Counted from the first letter of the stretch, positions 47,501 through 56,108 are shown. The stretch: 64,000 nucleotides of DNA from Candidatus Zixiibacteriota bacterium (GCA_034003725.1 JAVEYB010000012.1:1-64000), one strand, 5' to 3'. Made by a program: numbers and translations. The notes: generated by a model not told the origin, from the sequence alone.

Positions 47501-50500
47501 ATCGCGTCGATTACCCTCGGTGCCGTTCAAGAACTCGTAATACAGCGGGTCATCGGGATCCTCCATCCGATCCTGGAATGTGCGACTATTGCAGACGTTT
47601 GACGGGAACGGACACTTGCCCTTGTTGCGGAAGAACCAGTTGTCACCGTTGGGATCGACCAGCGTGTCGGCGCTATACCCGGGCTCGAGGATGTCGGGAA
47701 GGGCATCAAGCCCCACGTCTTCCTCCTCGCTCACGGTGCCGGATTGATCGCCAAACGGACGGTCGTCTTCGCCAAAGGCCGCGCCGTCACCGTTGACGTC
47801 CTCGGAGACCCGTCCAAAATCGAAGTGGATGCGACCGCCGGTACCGCGCACGCGCATCTCAAACAACTGCGCGCGTTCGGCATCTACACGGCCGTCGAAT
47901 GCACGCATAACGCCGGCCCACGAGCGCACGAACGATGTATCGGCCCCGATAAAGGTTGTATCGACAACCACCTGAGTATCGACAAGTGAGGTGTCAAACT
48001 GATACTGCGGGGTGATATCAAGGTTGTCGGGTCGGTAGATCAGGCGTAACGTTCGGACTTCCCCCTGTCCTTGTGGTACGTCGCCCACATATACATCTTC
48101 ACGAAGCGGCAGCACTTCCGGCGTATGCCAGAGCATTTTACCCCGCTGCCAGTTGCCCAATAAGGGGTCGGGACGGGAAGACTTTGTCCACTGTGTGCGG
48201 CTCAGGCCCAGGTCCAATTGATCCAGCGCGGCTTCGAAGTCATCAATATACGCCTGGTCATCGACGTTGGGGTTGGGAAAGGACTGGGCAACTTCGGCTG
48301 AGACCGAAATGATCGATGGTTGCTCGGTCTGCACAATGGGGAGCGCATCGACGGCTCTGGTCAGGAAGTTTGGGTAGATCTTGAAATCCATATCGAAGTC
48401 TACCACCATCATTTTGGCTGTTTCCTGCCCTACCCGGGGTTTGCGGTCCTGTGCCTTGTCGGACTTGTACAGGAGAGTCGAACCGAAGCGGAGGTCTTTG
48501 TTCCACTCGTACTCGGCGCGCATTCCCAGCAGTGTCTTCTTCTGAATGGACAAGAACGGAGCATATTCGTAGTCGATAGTCACCTGCGCGTTGGGGTCGA
48601 TGGCTTCCTCATCGAGCAGGGTAATTGACCCGAATGAATAGTCTATGTTGTATCCGACGCCACGCTGCAGTTGGCGACCGTTCACCTTCACAACATCGGA
48701 GCCTTCGATGATATTTACGCGGTTGAGTCGGATGATCGAACTGCGCGACTTTGAGACATACTGAATGTAGTACCTGCTCGCCTTGGCCTGCTGGGTCGTT
48801 GAAGTATAATAATACAGCAGCGAGTCCGTTTCGCGCAGTGGCGCGGTCGTCCCCAATTCATTGGTGAAGGTCGTATCTGAGAAAAAGGGCGTGCGCGAAG
48901 GGAAAATGAGAAGCCCCCAATCCGGTCGGAAGACGGCCTGTCGCTCATCAAGCAAGTTATCGGGGCGGTTGGCATCGGTCCGGTTATACTGGTCGAGTCC
49001 CAGTATTTCCAGGTAGTACCCTTCCGACTGCCCGGCGTCATCGAGCTGATAGTCAAGACTGGTATTTCTCCCTTCCTGGCCGGGCAGCCCCTTAAATACT
49101 TTGACGTCGATATCGTCGACCGTAACACCGCGAGGTATCTGATAGAGATTTCGCCACATGAGATCCCAGGCGGGGTGGGCCGGACCGTACACGCCGTCGC
49201 GTCCGCCGTGGATCAGCTTCAGCACCAGCGTATCGCCGGTGATGCTGCCGATCGTACTGATCGAATCCGGCGTTGCCTGGTTGACCGATGAAAAGCGCTG
49301 AACCTGCAGGTAAATGCCGCGGGCTCGGCCGTCGTTTCGGCGATTGTTGAACACCACATAGTGGAGATTGCGATCGCGATCGTCATACCACCGGTACTCG
49401 TCTTCCGGCACCTGGCGCATCCGGGGCGTCTCGATCAATGTGGGATAGGCACCCGGGTCGGCGGGGTCGATCAGCAGGCGGCCGTAACGGAAATCCGCCT
49501 CCGTTTGATTGGTCTCCTCTTCGTAGACGTACAGCTGTGAGACGCGGTCGTACGGGCCAAAGTCTCCGGGATAACCCAGGTCATAGACCCGGTTAGTCTC
49601 GTACTGGTAGTCGCGCCGCCACTCGGCGCTGGCCTCACCTGCGGCGTCAACCGACGCTTTTTCCGATGAACCCTTCTCCTGCGACGCGATCGCTGTCAGG
49701 GTCAGATTTCCCACCTGGGCTTCGGCTTTGATCCCGAACAGCCCCTGAATACGCGAAGAATAGCCGACAAACTGAGTGTTGGGGAGGCTGAGATTGGTAT
49801 TGCCGGCTTCGATGCTCTTCAGGATATCGTCCTCGTCGCCTTTGTACCGAATCTGCAGACGGTTCGACAGCGGAATGTCGGTCTGGTTGTCCTGCGAGAC
49901 GGAGACCGTAATTTTGGAGCCGATTGTCCCGGTTATGTCGAATCGGGATATCTGTTCCATATTGAGCGACGGGAATTTGCTCTGGCGAAAGAGATCGGAT
50001 TCAGCACCGTCCTGCCACTGAGACCGGCCGGAAAAAGTAATTCGGCGGTAACCGGTTATTTTGAGATTGGCGCCCCCTTCACCGAAGATTTTGTCGAAGC
50101 GCCGTGGCAGTTGGTCGAATCCGATATTGAGCCCTTCGCGCCGTTCCCCCTGTTTCGCTCTCTGGAGCGACGACTGGACGTTCCGGTTGAATTGCTCCCG
50201 TTCGGTTTTCCGGGCCCGGTATTCATAGTACTCGAGCGCCCCCACGGTAACCGGGATCAACTCCAGTTCGTTGGTGATCTGCGTCGAAAACGTAAGAGTC
50301 GTGTCTTCGAAGCTTTGCCGGATCACCCGGGGGTCAAACTTGAGGCGGGGAACAATCGGAAGATAGCTTTTCGGTTGCATGGCAACCGAAAAGGCATAGT
50401 TGGGCTGGTCGTACCAGGAGACGACGCGAGAGGAGTCGGCCAGCTCGGCCTGAAATCCGATCTGGGCAAGCGTCGACGAGCCCGCCACCACCCCGGTGAG

Positions 50501-50539
50501 TGCCGCGATCGAAAGAACTGCAACAATGAAACGGCGCAA
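44540..50539 (-). CDS. sprA: SprA/Sov-family outer-membrane translocon protein
   Basis: A giant 1999-residue exported protein of the SprA family, the outer-membrane channel of the type IX secretion system in Bacteroidota (about 2400-2500 residues there). The start seems to be TTG 50539. The signal peptide is RRFIVAVLSIAALTGVVAG, then STLA, with cleavage expected after Ala25 so that Gln26 is first. Long segments of RGNPLF-like amphipathic strands rich in Arg, Ser, Tyr and Phe run to the last residue (ELQIWAEIRF), as in a 36-strand barrel. An acidic insert around 900-1030 (NGDGAAFGEDDR, DEEKLTGSFSDIDSYFSF) resembles the periplasmic part of SprA. No other T9SS gene is in the window. Confidence 0.88.
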   Translation of the reverse strand: MRRFIVAVLSIAALTGVVAGSSTLAQIGFQAELADSSRVVSWYDQPNYAFSVAMQPKSYLPIVPRLKFDPRVIRQSFEDTTLTFSTQITNELELIPVTVGALEYYEYRARKTEREQFNRNVQSSLQRAKQGERREGLNIGFDQLPRRFDKIFGEGGANLKITGYRRITFSGRSQWQDGAESDLFRQSKFPSLNMEQISRFDITGTIGSKITVSVSQDNQTDIPLSNRLQIRYKGDEDDILKSIEAGNTNLSLPNTQFVGYSSRIQGLFGIKAEAQVGNLTLTAIASQEKGSSEKASVDAAGEASAEWRRDYQYETNRVYDLGYPGDFGPYDRVSQLYVYEEETNQTEADFRYGRLLIDPADPGAYPTLIETPRMRQVPEDEYRWYDDRDRNLHYVVFNNRRNDGRARGIYLQVQRFSSVNQATPDSISTIGSITGDTLVLKLIHGGRDGVYGPAHPAWDLMWRNLYQIPRGVTVDDIDVKVFKGLPGQEGRNTSLDYQLDDAGQSEGYYLEILGLDQYNRTDANRPDNLLDERQAVFRPDWGLLIFPSRTPFFSDTTFTNELGTTAPLRETDSLLYYYTSTTQQAKASRYYIQYVSKSRSSIIRLNRVNIIEGSDVVKVNGRQLQRGVGYNIDYSFGSITLLDEEAIDPNAQVTIDYEYAPFLSIQKKTLLGMRAEYEWNKDLRFGSTLLYKSDKAQDRKPRVGQETAKMMVVDFDMDFKIYPNFLTRAVDALPIVQTEQPSIISVSAEVAQSFPNPNVDDQAYIDDFEAALDQLDLGLSRTQWTKSSRPDPLLGNWQRGKMLWHTPEVLPLREDVYVGDVPQGQGEVRTLRLIYRPDNLDITPQYQFDTSLVDTQVVVDTTFIGADTSFVRSWAGVMRAFDGRVDAERAQLFEMRVRGTGGRIHFDFGRVSEDVNGDGAAFGEDDRPFGDQSGTVSEEEDVGLDALPDILEPGYSADTLVDPNGDNWFFRNKGKCPFPSNVCNSRTFQDRMEDPDDPLYYEFLNGTEGNRRDATTQGLPDEEKLTGSFSDIDSYFSFVIDLDQYPDSFKVEGSERNGWVTYRIPIRDSLAVDTIIGSTPPAWDQIQHIRVWFESNELDAGEDTLEIVDWYFVQSNWQDTLILKPGAGDDIRFVVASVSTDDGTFIPPPNVEAYRDPTQNIEEAQRGLALNYENLRPGDTAIASRVLIQSEAYSGYKTLEMYVWGDSLTNILTDSVTFFMRLGTDSANFYEFHSTQPVYPRWDERNYVLIDFAEITGLKDEAIRNLETGEKVDITRGQYRVKGLPNINQVKFFAFGITNSSSDSLSEVSGEVWVDELRVTSVRRDVGTAARVSVAGNAADLLTYSFSYQSKDPYFRGISSATRGGSSNNLGSGQTEKNFVWNSSLNLDKFLPRSWGARMPVSFGYNRTTQLPLLRNNSDIVLPDEIREQERSTSDSRSFRISESFSRRGRNPLFTVLLNRQSFSFSYQRSRQTSVNRPYYLGENYTVQGSYDAGIPKAPTIPIFFWSKYLPILRKTSKSRLGIYPTTWRFSGSLTRGLSISDDSDFRRVTSLRKDFDATMDLTYQVFENLRTTFRFNTKRDLTDPDLVNITSNVKKFRLGLETSFNQSFTADYDPKLVGFLSNKWNYSASYRDSWERSNESRKADLSRSWSVSGQFKHVELLSFGSKGSAGRGRTVERPFYDPPFAVLRFLTGWIEPISYKYGQSYNNSLPGLVERPSLRFRFGIDETTDVETITESRTPFSNEGESYDLSSGFKLFGGLDTDVRYSVSGTRDLVKTGTRYENKSIKWPDLQIRISQFSTFPLIKGLINKFISVFQPRTGFTRDSKETWDLDGDFMLDKSITTAFNPLLSVNFRVFRSLSLSGSYTVTEVITERYNRQDGRLENETQSTRSGIAFSSRYSFTAPGGIGIPLFGKVKFNSTVSIDLNIRYNSELTENSQDGRPFVVTADKSDLTVAPVISYTFSQQIKGGLSARWQDTNDSKINRKSHVRELQIWAEIRF

Positions 50540-50616
50540 AACGAATCGTACTCAGCAGTGACAAGTGAACGCGTTACATCGATAGCTAATGTTCGATAGC
50601 ACTCCTCGGGTACCGG

Positions 50617-51564
50617 TTAAATGGAACCGACTTGTATGACTTCTTCTTCAAGTTCGATGTGAAACTTATCGCGCACGCGCTGCTTCATCAGATCGGCCAG
50701 TTCGCGAATCTCGCGCGAGGTTGCACCGCCGGTATTGACGATTATGTTGGCGTGTTTTTCAAATACTTTCGCCTTGCCGACGTGCAGCTGTTTGGCTCCT
50801 GCTTCTTCGAGCAGTCTGCCGGCGGGAAGTTTCCCGAACGGCTGTGACGGGTCGGGTATATTCTTGAAGAAACAGCCTGCCGACATTCCGGTGTTGGGAT
50901 GTTTGCCGTCGCGCAATTGCAGTATCTCGTTCACCCTGGCTCGTATAGCGGCCTGGTCACCCGACTGCAGGGAGAATCTGGCTCGCGCCACGACCTCGCG
51001 CGTCTTTTTCAGGAGTGAGTCGCGGTAGGCAAATCGGCAGTATTCGGGCCCGACGACCTTCACTTTCCCCGCAACATCAACCAGCGTCAACTCTCTGACG
51101 ATAGAGCCGATCTCTCCACCAAATGCTCCCGCGTTTCCGTACAGCGCCCCCCCGACGGATCCCCAGATACCGGCTGCAAACTCCAGGCCGGTTAGTGCAT
51201 GGTCGGCAGCAAACTTGACCAGCGCCATCAGCTCCTCACCGGCGCCGCAATCGATCTCGTCGCGTCCAATGAGGTGGATCCCCAGAACATCTACCTTGAT
51301 GATGAGACCGTCGAACCCACTATCGGAGACCAAAAGGTTTGACCCGCCCCCGATCAGGAAGTAGGGGATGCCCAACCGTCGGGCCGCGTCCACAGCATGG
51401 ACAATATCATCTGCAGAACCGGCCGAAATGAAATACCTGGCGGGGCCGCCCGTCTTGTAACTGGTCAGCGGCGCCAGTGGGTAATCAAACCGAAGACCGG
51501 GGCCAAATGCGGCGCGTAGGTCCTCGGTTCGGACTGCCGGCTTAACTGTGGGATTATCAACCAT
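50617..51564 (-). CDS. murB: UDP-N-acetylenolpyruvoylglucosamine reductase
   Basis: FAD enzyme making UDP-MurNAc for peptidoglycan. From ATG 51564 it is 315 residues. It is a type II MurB with PLAPLTSYKTGGPARYF, LIGGGSNLLVSDSGFDG, FAAGIWGSVGGALYGNAGA, AYRDSLL and NTGMSAGCFFKNI holding the catalytic Ser/Cys region. A GTG three codons upstream is possible. A -10 box ends nine bases before the ATG. The gene lies 77 bases ahead of sprA. Confidence 0.94.
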   Translation of the reverse strand: MVDNPTVKPAVRTEDLRAAFGPGLRFDYPLAPLTSYKTGGPARYFISAGSADDIVHAVDAARRLGIPYFLIGGGSNLLVSDSGFDGLIIKVDVLGIHLIGRDEIDCGAGEELMALVKFAADHALTGLEFAAGIWGSVGGALYGNAGAFGGEIGSIVRELTLVDVAGKVKVVGPEYCRFAYRDSLLKKTREVVARARFSLQSGDQAAIRARVNEILQLRDGKHPNTGMSAGCFFKNIPDPSQPFGKLPAGRLLEEAGAKQLHVGKAKVFEKHANIIVNTGGATSREIRELADLMKQRVRDKFHIELEEEVIQVGSI

Positions 51565-51573
51565 TTCCAGCAC

Positions 51574-51601
51574 AATATAGAGATATGCCCGTCAAAATCA
51601 A
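51574..51601 (-). promoter_or_regulatory. Candidate promoter just before murB
   Basis: TTGATT (51596-51601, 4/6), a 16-base spacer and TATATT (51574-51579, 5/6), with nine bases to the murB ATG. This gives at most a few leader bases. Confidence 0.45.
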
Positions 51602-51701
51602 CATTATTCACCCGGCGGTGAGGCGGACAGGACACCCTGACCCATCCACTGATTATACCCTCGAGACGACCGGGAAGAACCGGCGCAGTCCGAAATATCG
51701 C

Positions 51702-52067
51702 TCACGGCTGTTCATCGTCGTTCGTTCCAGCGGCCTGCTTACGGTCGGGTGGTTCGGACTCCGAGGCCCCCTCGGGGCCGTCCTCCGGGCCGGGCGAGCC
51801 TCCCTTTTTCGATTCATCGACAAAATTCAGCCGAAGTTCATAGAGGACATGGTCGAGCAGTTTTTGTTCGTCGGCGGTCAGATTTCGGTCCGTCTTCCGT
51901 TTCAGCATATCCAGCATGTCGATCGTATGGCGGGCGGCGTTCAGGTCGCGCTCGACTTTGCCGGTGAACGGTGATGCAACCTTGCCCATATGCTGCATCG
52001 CCCCCGCGTGCAGCGATAGAATCAACTGGTACAAATGCGGATCCAGCTTGTTGTCGGTATCACTCAT
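51702..52067 (-). CDS. DUF1844 family protein
   Basis: A 121-residue protein. The first 80 residues match DUF1844 (LYQLILSLHAGAMQHMGKV, ARHTIDMLDMLKRKTDRNLT, LLDHVLYELRLNFV), a helical domain of unknown function common in delta-proteobacteria and FCB genomes. The rest is acidic and disordered (GPEDGPEGASESEPP). It starts six bases after recG ends. No function can be given. Confidence 0.85.
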   Translation of the reverse strand: MSDTDNKLDPHLYQLILSLHAGAMQHMGKVASPFTGKVERDLNAARHTIDMLDMLKRKTDRNLTADEQKLLDHVLYELRLNFVDESKKGGSPGPEDGPEGASESEPPDRKQAAGTNDDEQP

Positions 52068-52073
52068 TGGACA

Positions 52074-54161
52074 TCAACCTCCACCCAGGTTCACCTCTCG
52101 GCGACCGGCTGCTTTTTCCAGAAACGAATACAGCGCACGGTGGTCGCTGTCAAGATCATTGTAGTGCTCAAACAGACGCATCACGAGACGTCTGGCGGCT
52201 TCGAGCAGATCACGGTCTTTGGAGAGGTCGGCCACACGAAGCTCCGGCATGCCGGACTGGCGTGTTCCGAACAGCTCGCCGGGGCCCCGCAGCTCCAGAT
52301 CCGCTTCGGCAATCTCGAAACCGTCAGCGTGGCCGGCGAAGTATTCGAGGCGCCGACGGGCCATGTCGCCGAGTGCATCGCCAGCGAGCGCCACGACCGT
52401 GGCCGGATCTGCGCCCCGTCCGACCCGTCCTCTCAGCTGGTGCAGTTGGGCAAGTCCGAACCGTTCGGCCTGCTCGATCACCAGGAGGGTAGCCCGAGGG
52501 TTGTCCAAGCCTACTTCGATGACCGTCGTGGCCATCAAGATTCGAACATCGCCGTCACGAAAGGCGGCGAGTATTTCGTCCCGTTCCCGGGGCTTCACCC
52601 TGCCGTGAACCAGCCCGACTTCAATGCCGGCGAAGACTGTGCCGCGCAATTCCTCAAAGGCCTCCTCCGCGTTCCGCAATTCGAGCTGGTCGGATTTCTC
52701 AATCAGCGGATACACGACATACGCCTGACCGCCCTTGAGGACTTCGTCGCGTACCCATTGCATGACTTTCAGACGAGCGCTTTCGGTCCTCCAGGCCGTT
52801 CTTACGGGTTTTCGCCCGGGGGGCAAATCACGGATTGTCGAGATATCCAGGTCGCCGTACAGCGTCAGGGCCAGTGTTCGGGGAATCGGTGTCGCGGTCA
52901 TCACCAACAGGTCGGGATTGTTGCCTTTCGCATAGAGCAGTCCCCGCTGGCGGACGCCAAAACGATGCTGCTCATCGATGACCACGAGCCCGAGACGCTC
53001 AAAGGCGACGTAGTCATAAATGAGGGCGTGGGTTCCGAGCAGAATATCGGTCTCACCGCTGGCGGCGCGCTGCGCTCGCTTCTTCCGCTCGGCTGAAGAC
53101 AAAGCTGACGTAATCAGGTCGACAGTGATCCCGAGTCGAGCGAGTGGTTGAGCCCAATTGCGGAAGTGCTGCTCCGCGAGGATTTCGGTAGGCGCCATAA
53201 AGGCCGTCTGCAACTTGTTTTCCGCCGCATAAACCGACGCCGCAACCGCCACGGCCGTTTTCCCGCAGCCGACATCGCCCTGGAGCAGCCGCGACATCGG
53301 CTGGGCCTTCTGCAAGTCAGCGAATATCTCCTTCACCGCCGACTTCTGTCCATCGGTCAAAGAAAAAGGTAGAGACTCCTTGAAGCTACCCAGCACGGCG
53401 CCCGGCGGCGCAAACCGGTGCGGCTTGGTGACGGAGGTTTTCAATCCTCTGTTGCGGTAGACAAAGAACTGAAGCGCCAGCAGTTCATCGAAGGCGAGGC
53501 GACGACGTGCGGTCTCCACGACTTCCCGATCGGACGGGTAGTGCGTCATGGCGACAGCCTCGTGAAGCGGCATCAGAGACATTCCCTGCCGCAGATCAGG
53601 CGGAAGAGCGTCCGGCAGCCGTTCACGCATTTTGCCAAAAACCGCCGTAGTGAGGCTGCGGATTCCTTTCGATGACAACCCCACCTTCGACAACTCGCTT
53701 GTCTGGGGGTATACAGGGATGATCCGCCCGGCGTGAACCATCTGATCGGAATCACTATCGAGACGCTCGAGATCGGGGTGAATCATCTGAAGTCCCTGAA
53801 AAAACGTCACTCGCCCTGTCGCAGCGTATACCTGGCCCTTCTTGAACAGCTTCTGCCAGTAACGGACCCCCTGAAAAAACGTGAGGCTGACTGCCGCTGT
53901 GTCGTCCTGGAGAATGACCTCGTAGCGCGTTTTGCGGCCCCGAAGGATGCCATGGGCCTTCACTTCGCCAATTATGGTGGTTGTCTGGTTCACCTGGAGG
54001 CGATTGATGGGTGATACGTTGGTACGATCAAGATATCGCCGCGGGAAATAGAACAAGAGGTCGCGTACTGTCTCCATGCCGTGCGTCTGAAGCACGGCCG
54101 CCTTGCGGGGGCCAACGCCTTTGAGAAATTGCAGAGACGATGACAGCGAGATTTCTGACAT
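52074..54161 (-). CDS. recG: ATP-dependent DNA helicase RecG
   Basis: Monomeric helicase that regresses stalled forks and migrates Holliday junctions. From ATG 54161 it is 695 residues, the normal RecG length. The wedge OB domain is at the N-terminus (LKGVGPRKAAVLQTHGMETVRDLLFYFPRRY). Walker A GDVGCGKTAVA, VIDEQHRFGVRQR and the motif V/VI region (LMATTVIEVGLDNP, QLHQLRGRVGRG) follow, and the ending carries the RecG-specific ADLELRGPGELFGTRQSG. A TTG 12 codons upstream is open. No clear Shine-Dalgarno is seen for either. Confidence 0.96.
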   Translation of the reverse strand: MSEISLSSSLQFLKGVGPRKAAVLQTHGMETVRDLLFYFPRRYLDRTNVSPINRLQVNQTTTIIGEVKAHGILRGRKTRYEVILQDDTAAVSLTFFQGVRYWQKLFKKGQVYAATGRVTFFQGLQMIHPDLERLDSDSDQMVHAGRIIPVYPQTSELSKVGLSSKGIRSLTTAVFGKMRERLPDALPPDLRQGMSLMPLHEAVAMTHYPSDREVVETARRRLAFDELLALQFFVYRNRGLKTSVTKPHRFAPPGAVLGSFKESLPFSLTDGQKSAVKEIFADLQKAQPMSRLLQGDVGCGKTAVAVAASVYAAENKLQTAFMAPTEILAEQHFRNWAQPLARLGITVDLITSALSSAERKKRAQRAASGETDILLGTHALIYDYVAFERLGLVVIDEQHRFGVRQRGLLYAKGNNPDLLVMTATPIPRTLALTLYGDLDISTIRDLPPGRKPVRTAWRTESARLKVMQWVRDEVLKGGQAYVVYPLIEKSDQLELRNAEEAFEELRGTVFAGIEVGLVHGRVKPRERDEILAAFRDGDVRILMATTVIEVGLDNPRATLLVIEQAERFGLAQLHQLRGRVGRGADPATVVALAGDALGDMARRRLEYFAGHADGFEIAEADLELRGPGELFGTRQSGMPELRVADLSKDRDLLEAARRLVMRLFEHYNDLDSDHRALYSFLEKAAGRREVNLGGG

Positions 54162-54257
54162 GCTGTTAAGAAACGGGGAGGGGAATTCGTTCGTCAATTA
54201 CTAATCACATTTTGGGGCGCTCTTTACAAGCGTACTCAGATGACGTATCATGAGATC

Positions 54258-54354
54258 GGAAGAGGATGCCGTCTGGTGGCGGTCCCGGCCTTCAAAGCCG
54301 TGTGGGGGGCGGAAGTCCCGTCCTCGGTGGGTTCGATTCCCACCCCTTCCGCCA
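54258..54354 (+). tRNA. selC: tRNA-Sec (anticodon TCA)
   Basis: A 97-base selenocysteine tRNA with encoded GCCA end. The 5' strand is GGAAGAGG and the 3' strand CCCCTTCC. The D arm has a 6-bp stem with a four-base loop (GCCGTC TGGT GGCGGT) and the anticodon loop is CTTCAAA. A long variable arm has an 8-bp stem (GGGGGCGG with CCGTCCTC), and the T loop is TTCGATT. The long D stem, extended variable arm and UCA anticodon are diagnostic. Bases 6 and 67-like in the acceptor stem are A opposite C, a single mismatch. Confidence 0.95.
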
Positions 54355-54612
54355 TAAATGGGGGCCCGTTGTAATCCGTCGACTGCCTGCTGTCTGAATC
54401 CCCTTGACATAACTGCCGTTTCGGCTTGATTACAAGTAGAAGCACATCTTCGAGCATCCCCCCTCACTCAACAAGACTGACACCCCGACTGTTCGAGTTC
54501 TTTCGCCGCGGCAGGAGCCGAGTTGGCCAAACCAGAAGATACCGCGCATGCGGGTTTGACTGGAAGAACTGTTTGACGAGTTCAGACCGACCCACAACAC
54601 AAGGAGGTCATT

Positions 54613-55086
54613 ATGCCGGTGCGGCTACTGAAGGAGTATCTTGACCGCCACGGCATCAAGTATGTGACGATAAGCCATCCGCCGGCTTATACGGCGCAGA
54701 AGGTGGCGGCATCGGCCCATATACCGGGCCGCGAACTGGCAAAAACGGTGATGGTGAAAGTCGACGGCAAGATGGCCATGGCGGTTCTTCCGGCCTCGAC
54801 CAAGGTGGAGTTTGAAAAGCTTCGTGCGGCCATCGGCGCCGAGTCGGTGCGCCTGGCCTCCGAACGAGAGTTTCGGGCGTTGTTTCCCGAATGCGATGTG
54901 GGGGCCATGCCGCCTTTCGGCAATTTGTACGGCATGGACGTCTTTGTCGCCGAGCGCCTGACGGAGGACGAAGAGATCGCGTTCAGCGCCGGTACGCATC
55001 GGGAACTGCTCAAGATATCGTATGTCGACTTTGAGCGGCTGGTACGACCCCGTGTGCTTCGCTTTTCCCGATTACTCGCGCTTTAG
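54613..55086 (+). CDS. YbaK/ProX-type aminoacyl-tRNA deacylase
   Basis: A 157-residue protein of the YbaK/EbsC fold that hydrolyses mischarged aminoacyl-tRNAs. HPPAYTAQKVAASAHIPGRELAKTVMVKVDGK holds the conserved Lys in the KTVMVK strand (around 45), and GAMPPFGNLYGMDVFV is the GxxxPFG pocket motif. It has an excellent AAGGAGG upstream. Which mischarged tRNA it edits cannot be told, as YbaK-like proteins act on Cys-tRNA(Pro) and others on Ala. It follows tRNA-Sec by about 260 bases, a gap with no other gene. Confidence 0.9.
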   Translation: MPVRLLKEYLDRHGIKYVTISHPPAYTAQKVAASAHIPGRELAKTVMVKVDGKMAMAVLPASTKVEFEKLRAAIGAESVRLASEREFRALFPECDVGAMPPFGNLYGMDVFVAERLTEDEEIAFSAGTHRELLKISYVDFERLVRPRVLRFSRLLAL

Positions 55087-55214
55087 AAGCAGGCGCGAGA
55101 TCTCAGTGTGTATCCCTGTTGCACGACGGGGTTTCGCCCGAAGTGGGGGCGACGCCGGTCCGGCCGCTTCGGCGGCCGGCCGGGCGAAATATCTTTGCCG
55201 GAAGGCGGACGCGT

Positions 55215-55994
55215 ATGTCGGTTCTGACAATTCGGGATATGACATCGACTGACGAGGCGTTTGTCGGCACCTGCTCGCACATCGGCGATGAAGGAGAGCT
55301 GACCGCTTGCTCTCGTCGCCGTCTGAGATGGCTGGCGGACAAAACGTCGCAGGGATTGCGGGTCAAAGTGTCACTCCTGAACGGACAGCGGGCCGGCCTT
55401 TTGTACGTCATGCCCATCGAGATCTGTCCGTGGGGGCCGCTCGGGCGCGACCTGTTGACGATTCCTTGCCTGTTCATCAAGCCCGACGCGCAGTCGCACG
55501 GTGTCGGACGCGCGCTCGTAAACGAAGCAGAACTCGAGGTCGAGCGACAGGGAAAAAAAGGCCTCGTGACAGTCGCGTACTACGAGAATTCCTGGTTCAT
55601 GCCGGCCCCGTTTTTTGAGCGACTAGGATTTACGTCGATCAACCGCCGCGGGAGGGCGGGAATGCTGTGGAAAGCGCGTGATTTGACCGCCGAGCCTCCG
55701 CAATTCCTCCAGCCGGCTTATGAGCATAAGCCCCTGCTCGGCAGGGTCATCGTCGATTTGTTCTGGCATACCTTTTGCGGGACATCCAATATCGAAGCGC
55801 AGCGCGTTCGCGAGGTCGCCGCAGACTTCGGAGAGCGAGTTGTCGTACGCGAGTATTGCGCTGATGACCGGGCGGTGTTCAACGACCATCAAAGGCCGCG
55901 CGGAGTGTTTGTAAACGGTGAGGAGATCGGATGGGGATACGCGGCTCCACGGAACAAGATACGCGAAGCCATCCAGCGGGCCCTGAGTACATAG
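55215..55994 (+). CDS. GNAT acetyltransferase fused to thioredoxin-like domain
   Basis: A 259-residue protein from ATG 55215. Residues 1-155 are a GNAT domain with the acetyl-CoA loop SHGVGRAL near 94-101 and a FFERLGF ending typical of the fold. Residues 176-259 look like a small thioredoxin/YoaP-like domain: VIVDLFWHTFCGTSN (CGTS at 188-191) and PRGVFVNGEEIGWG, a strand-turn-strand ending. CxxS resembles monothiol redox sites. The acyl acceptor is unknown. A 32-codon open stretch upstream is Arg-rich and is not included. Confidence 0.82.
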   Translation: MSVLTIRDMTSTDEAFVGTCSHIGDEGELTACSRRRLRWLADKTSQGLRVKVSLLNGQRAGLLYVMPIEICPWGPLGRDLLTIPCLFIKPDAQSHGVGRALVNEAELEVERQGKKGLVTVAYYENSWFMPAPFFERLGFTSINRRGRAGMLWKARDLTAEPPQFLQPAYEHKPLLGRVIVDLFWHTFCGTSNIEAQRVREVAADFGERVVVREYCADDRAVFNDHQRPRGVFVNGEEIGWGYAAPRNKIREAIQRALST

Positions 55995-56051
55995 GAGGCA
56001 AAGCGGGCTCGCGAAGGATGGTTGTCTTTCCTTTCCACTAATCCATTGAAC

Positions 56052-56082
56052 AGGCCCGGTCGGGAATACTCCCGCCGGGCCT
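56052..56082. terminator. Bidirectional hairpin between convergent genes
   Basis: AGGCCCGG with CCGGGCCT, then CGGGA with TCCCG, form a 13-bp stem with one bulged T and a four-base loop. It lies between the plus-strand GNAT gene and the minus-strand ATPase gene, where both transcripts end. U-runs are poor on both sides. Confidence 0.6.
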
Positions 56083-56108
56083 CATCAAGTGCGCCGGGTG
56101 CTTACCTG

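Noticed and set aside
54404-54436. TTGACA upstream of the YbaK-type gene as a promoter
   Set aside because: The -35 is perfect but no acceptable -10 box lies 16-18 bases away, and the gene is 200 bases further on.
54201-54467. Minus-strand 88-residue frame opposite tRNA-Sec
   Set aside because: Its sequence (GGNRTHRG-like, Arg/Gly/His) is the common false protein read from the antisense strand of a tRNA. No ribosome site or family.
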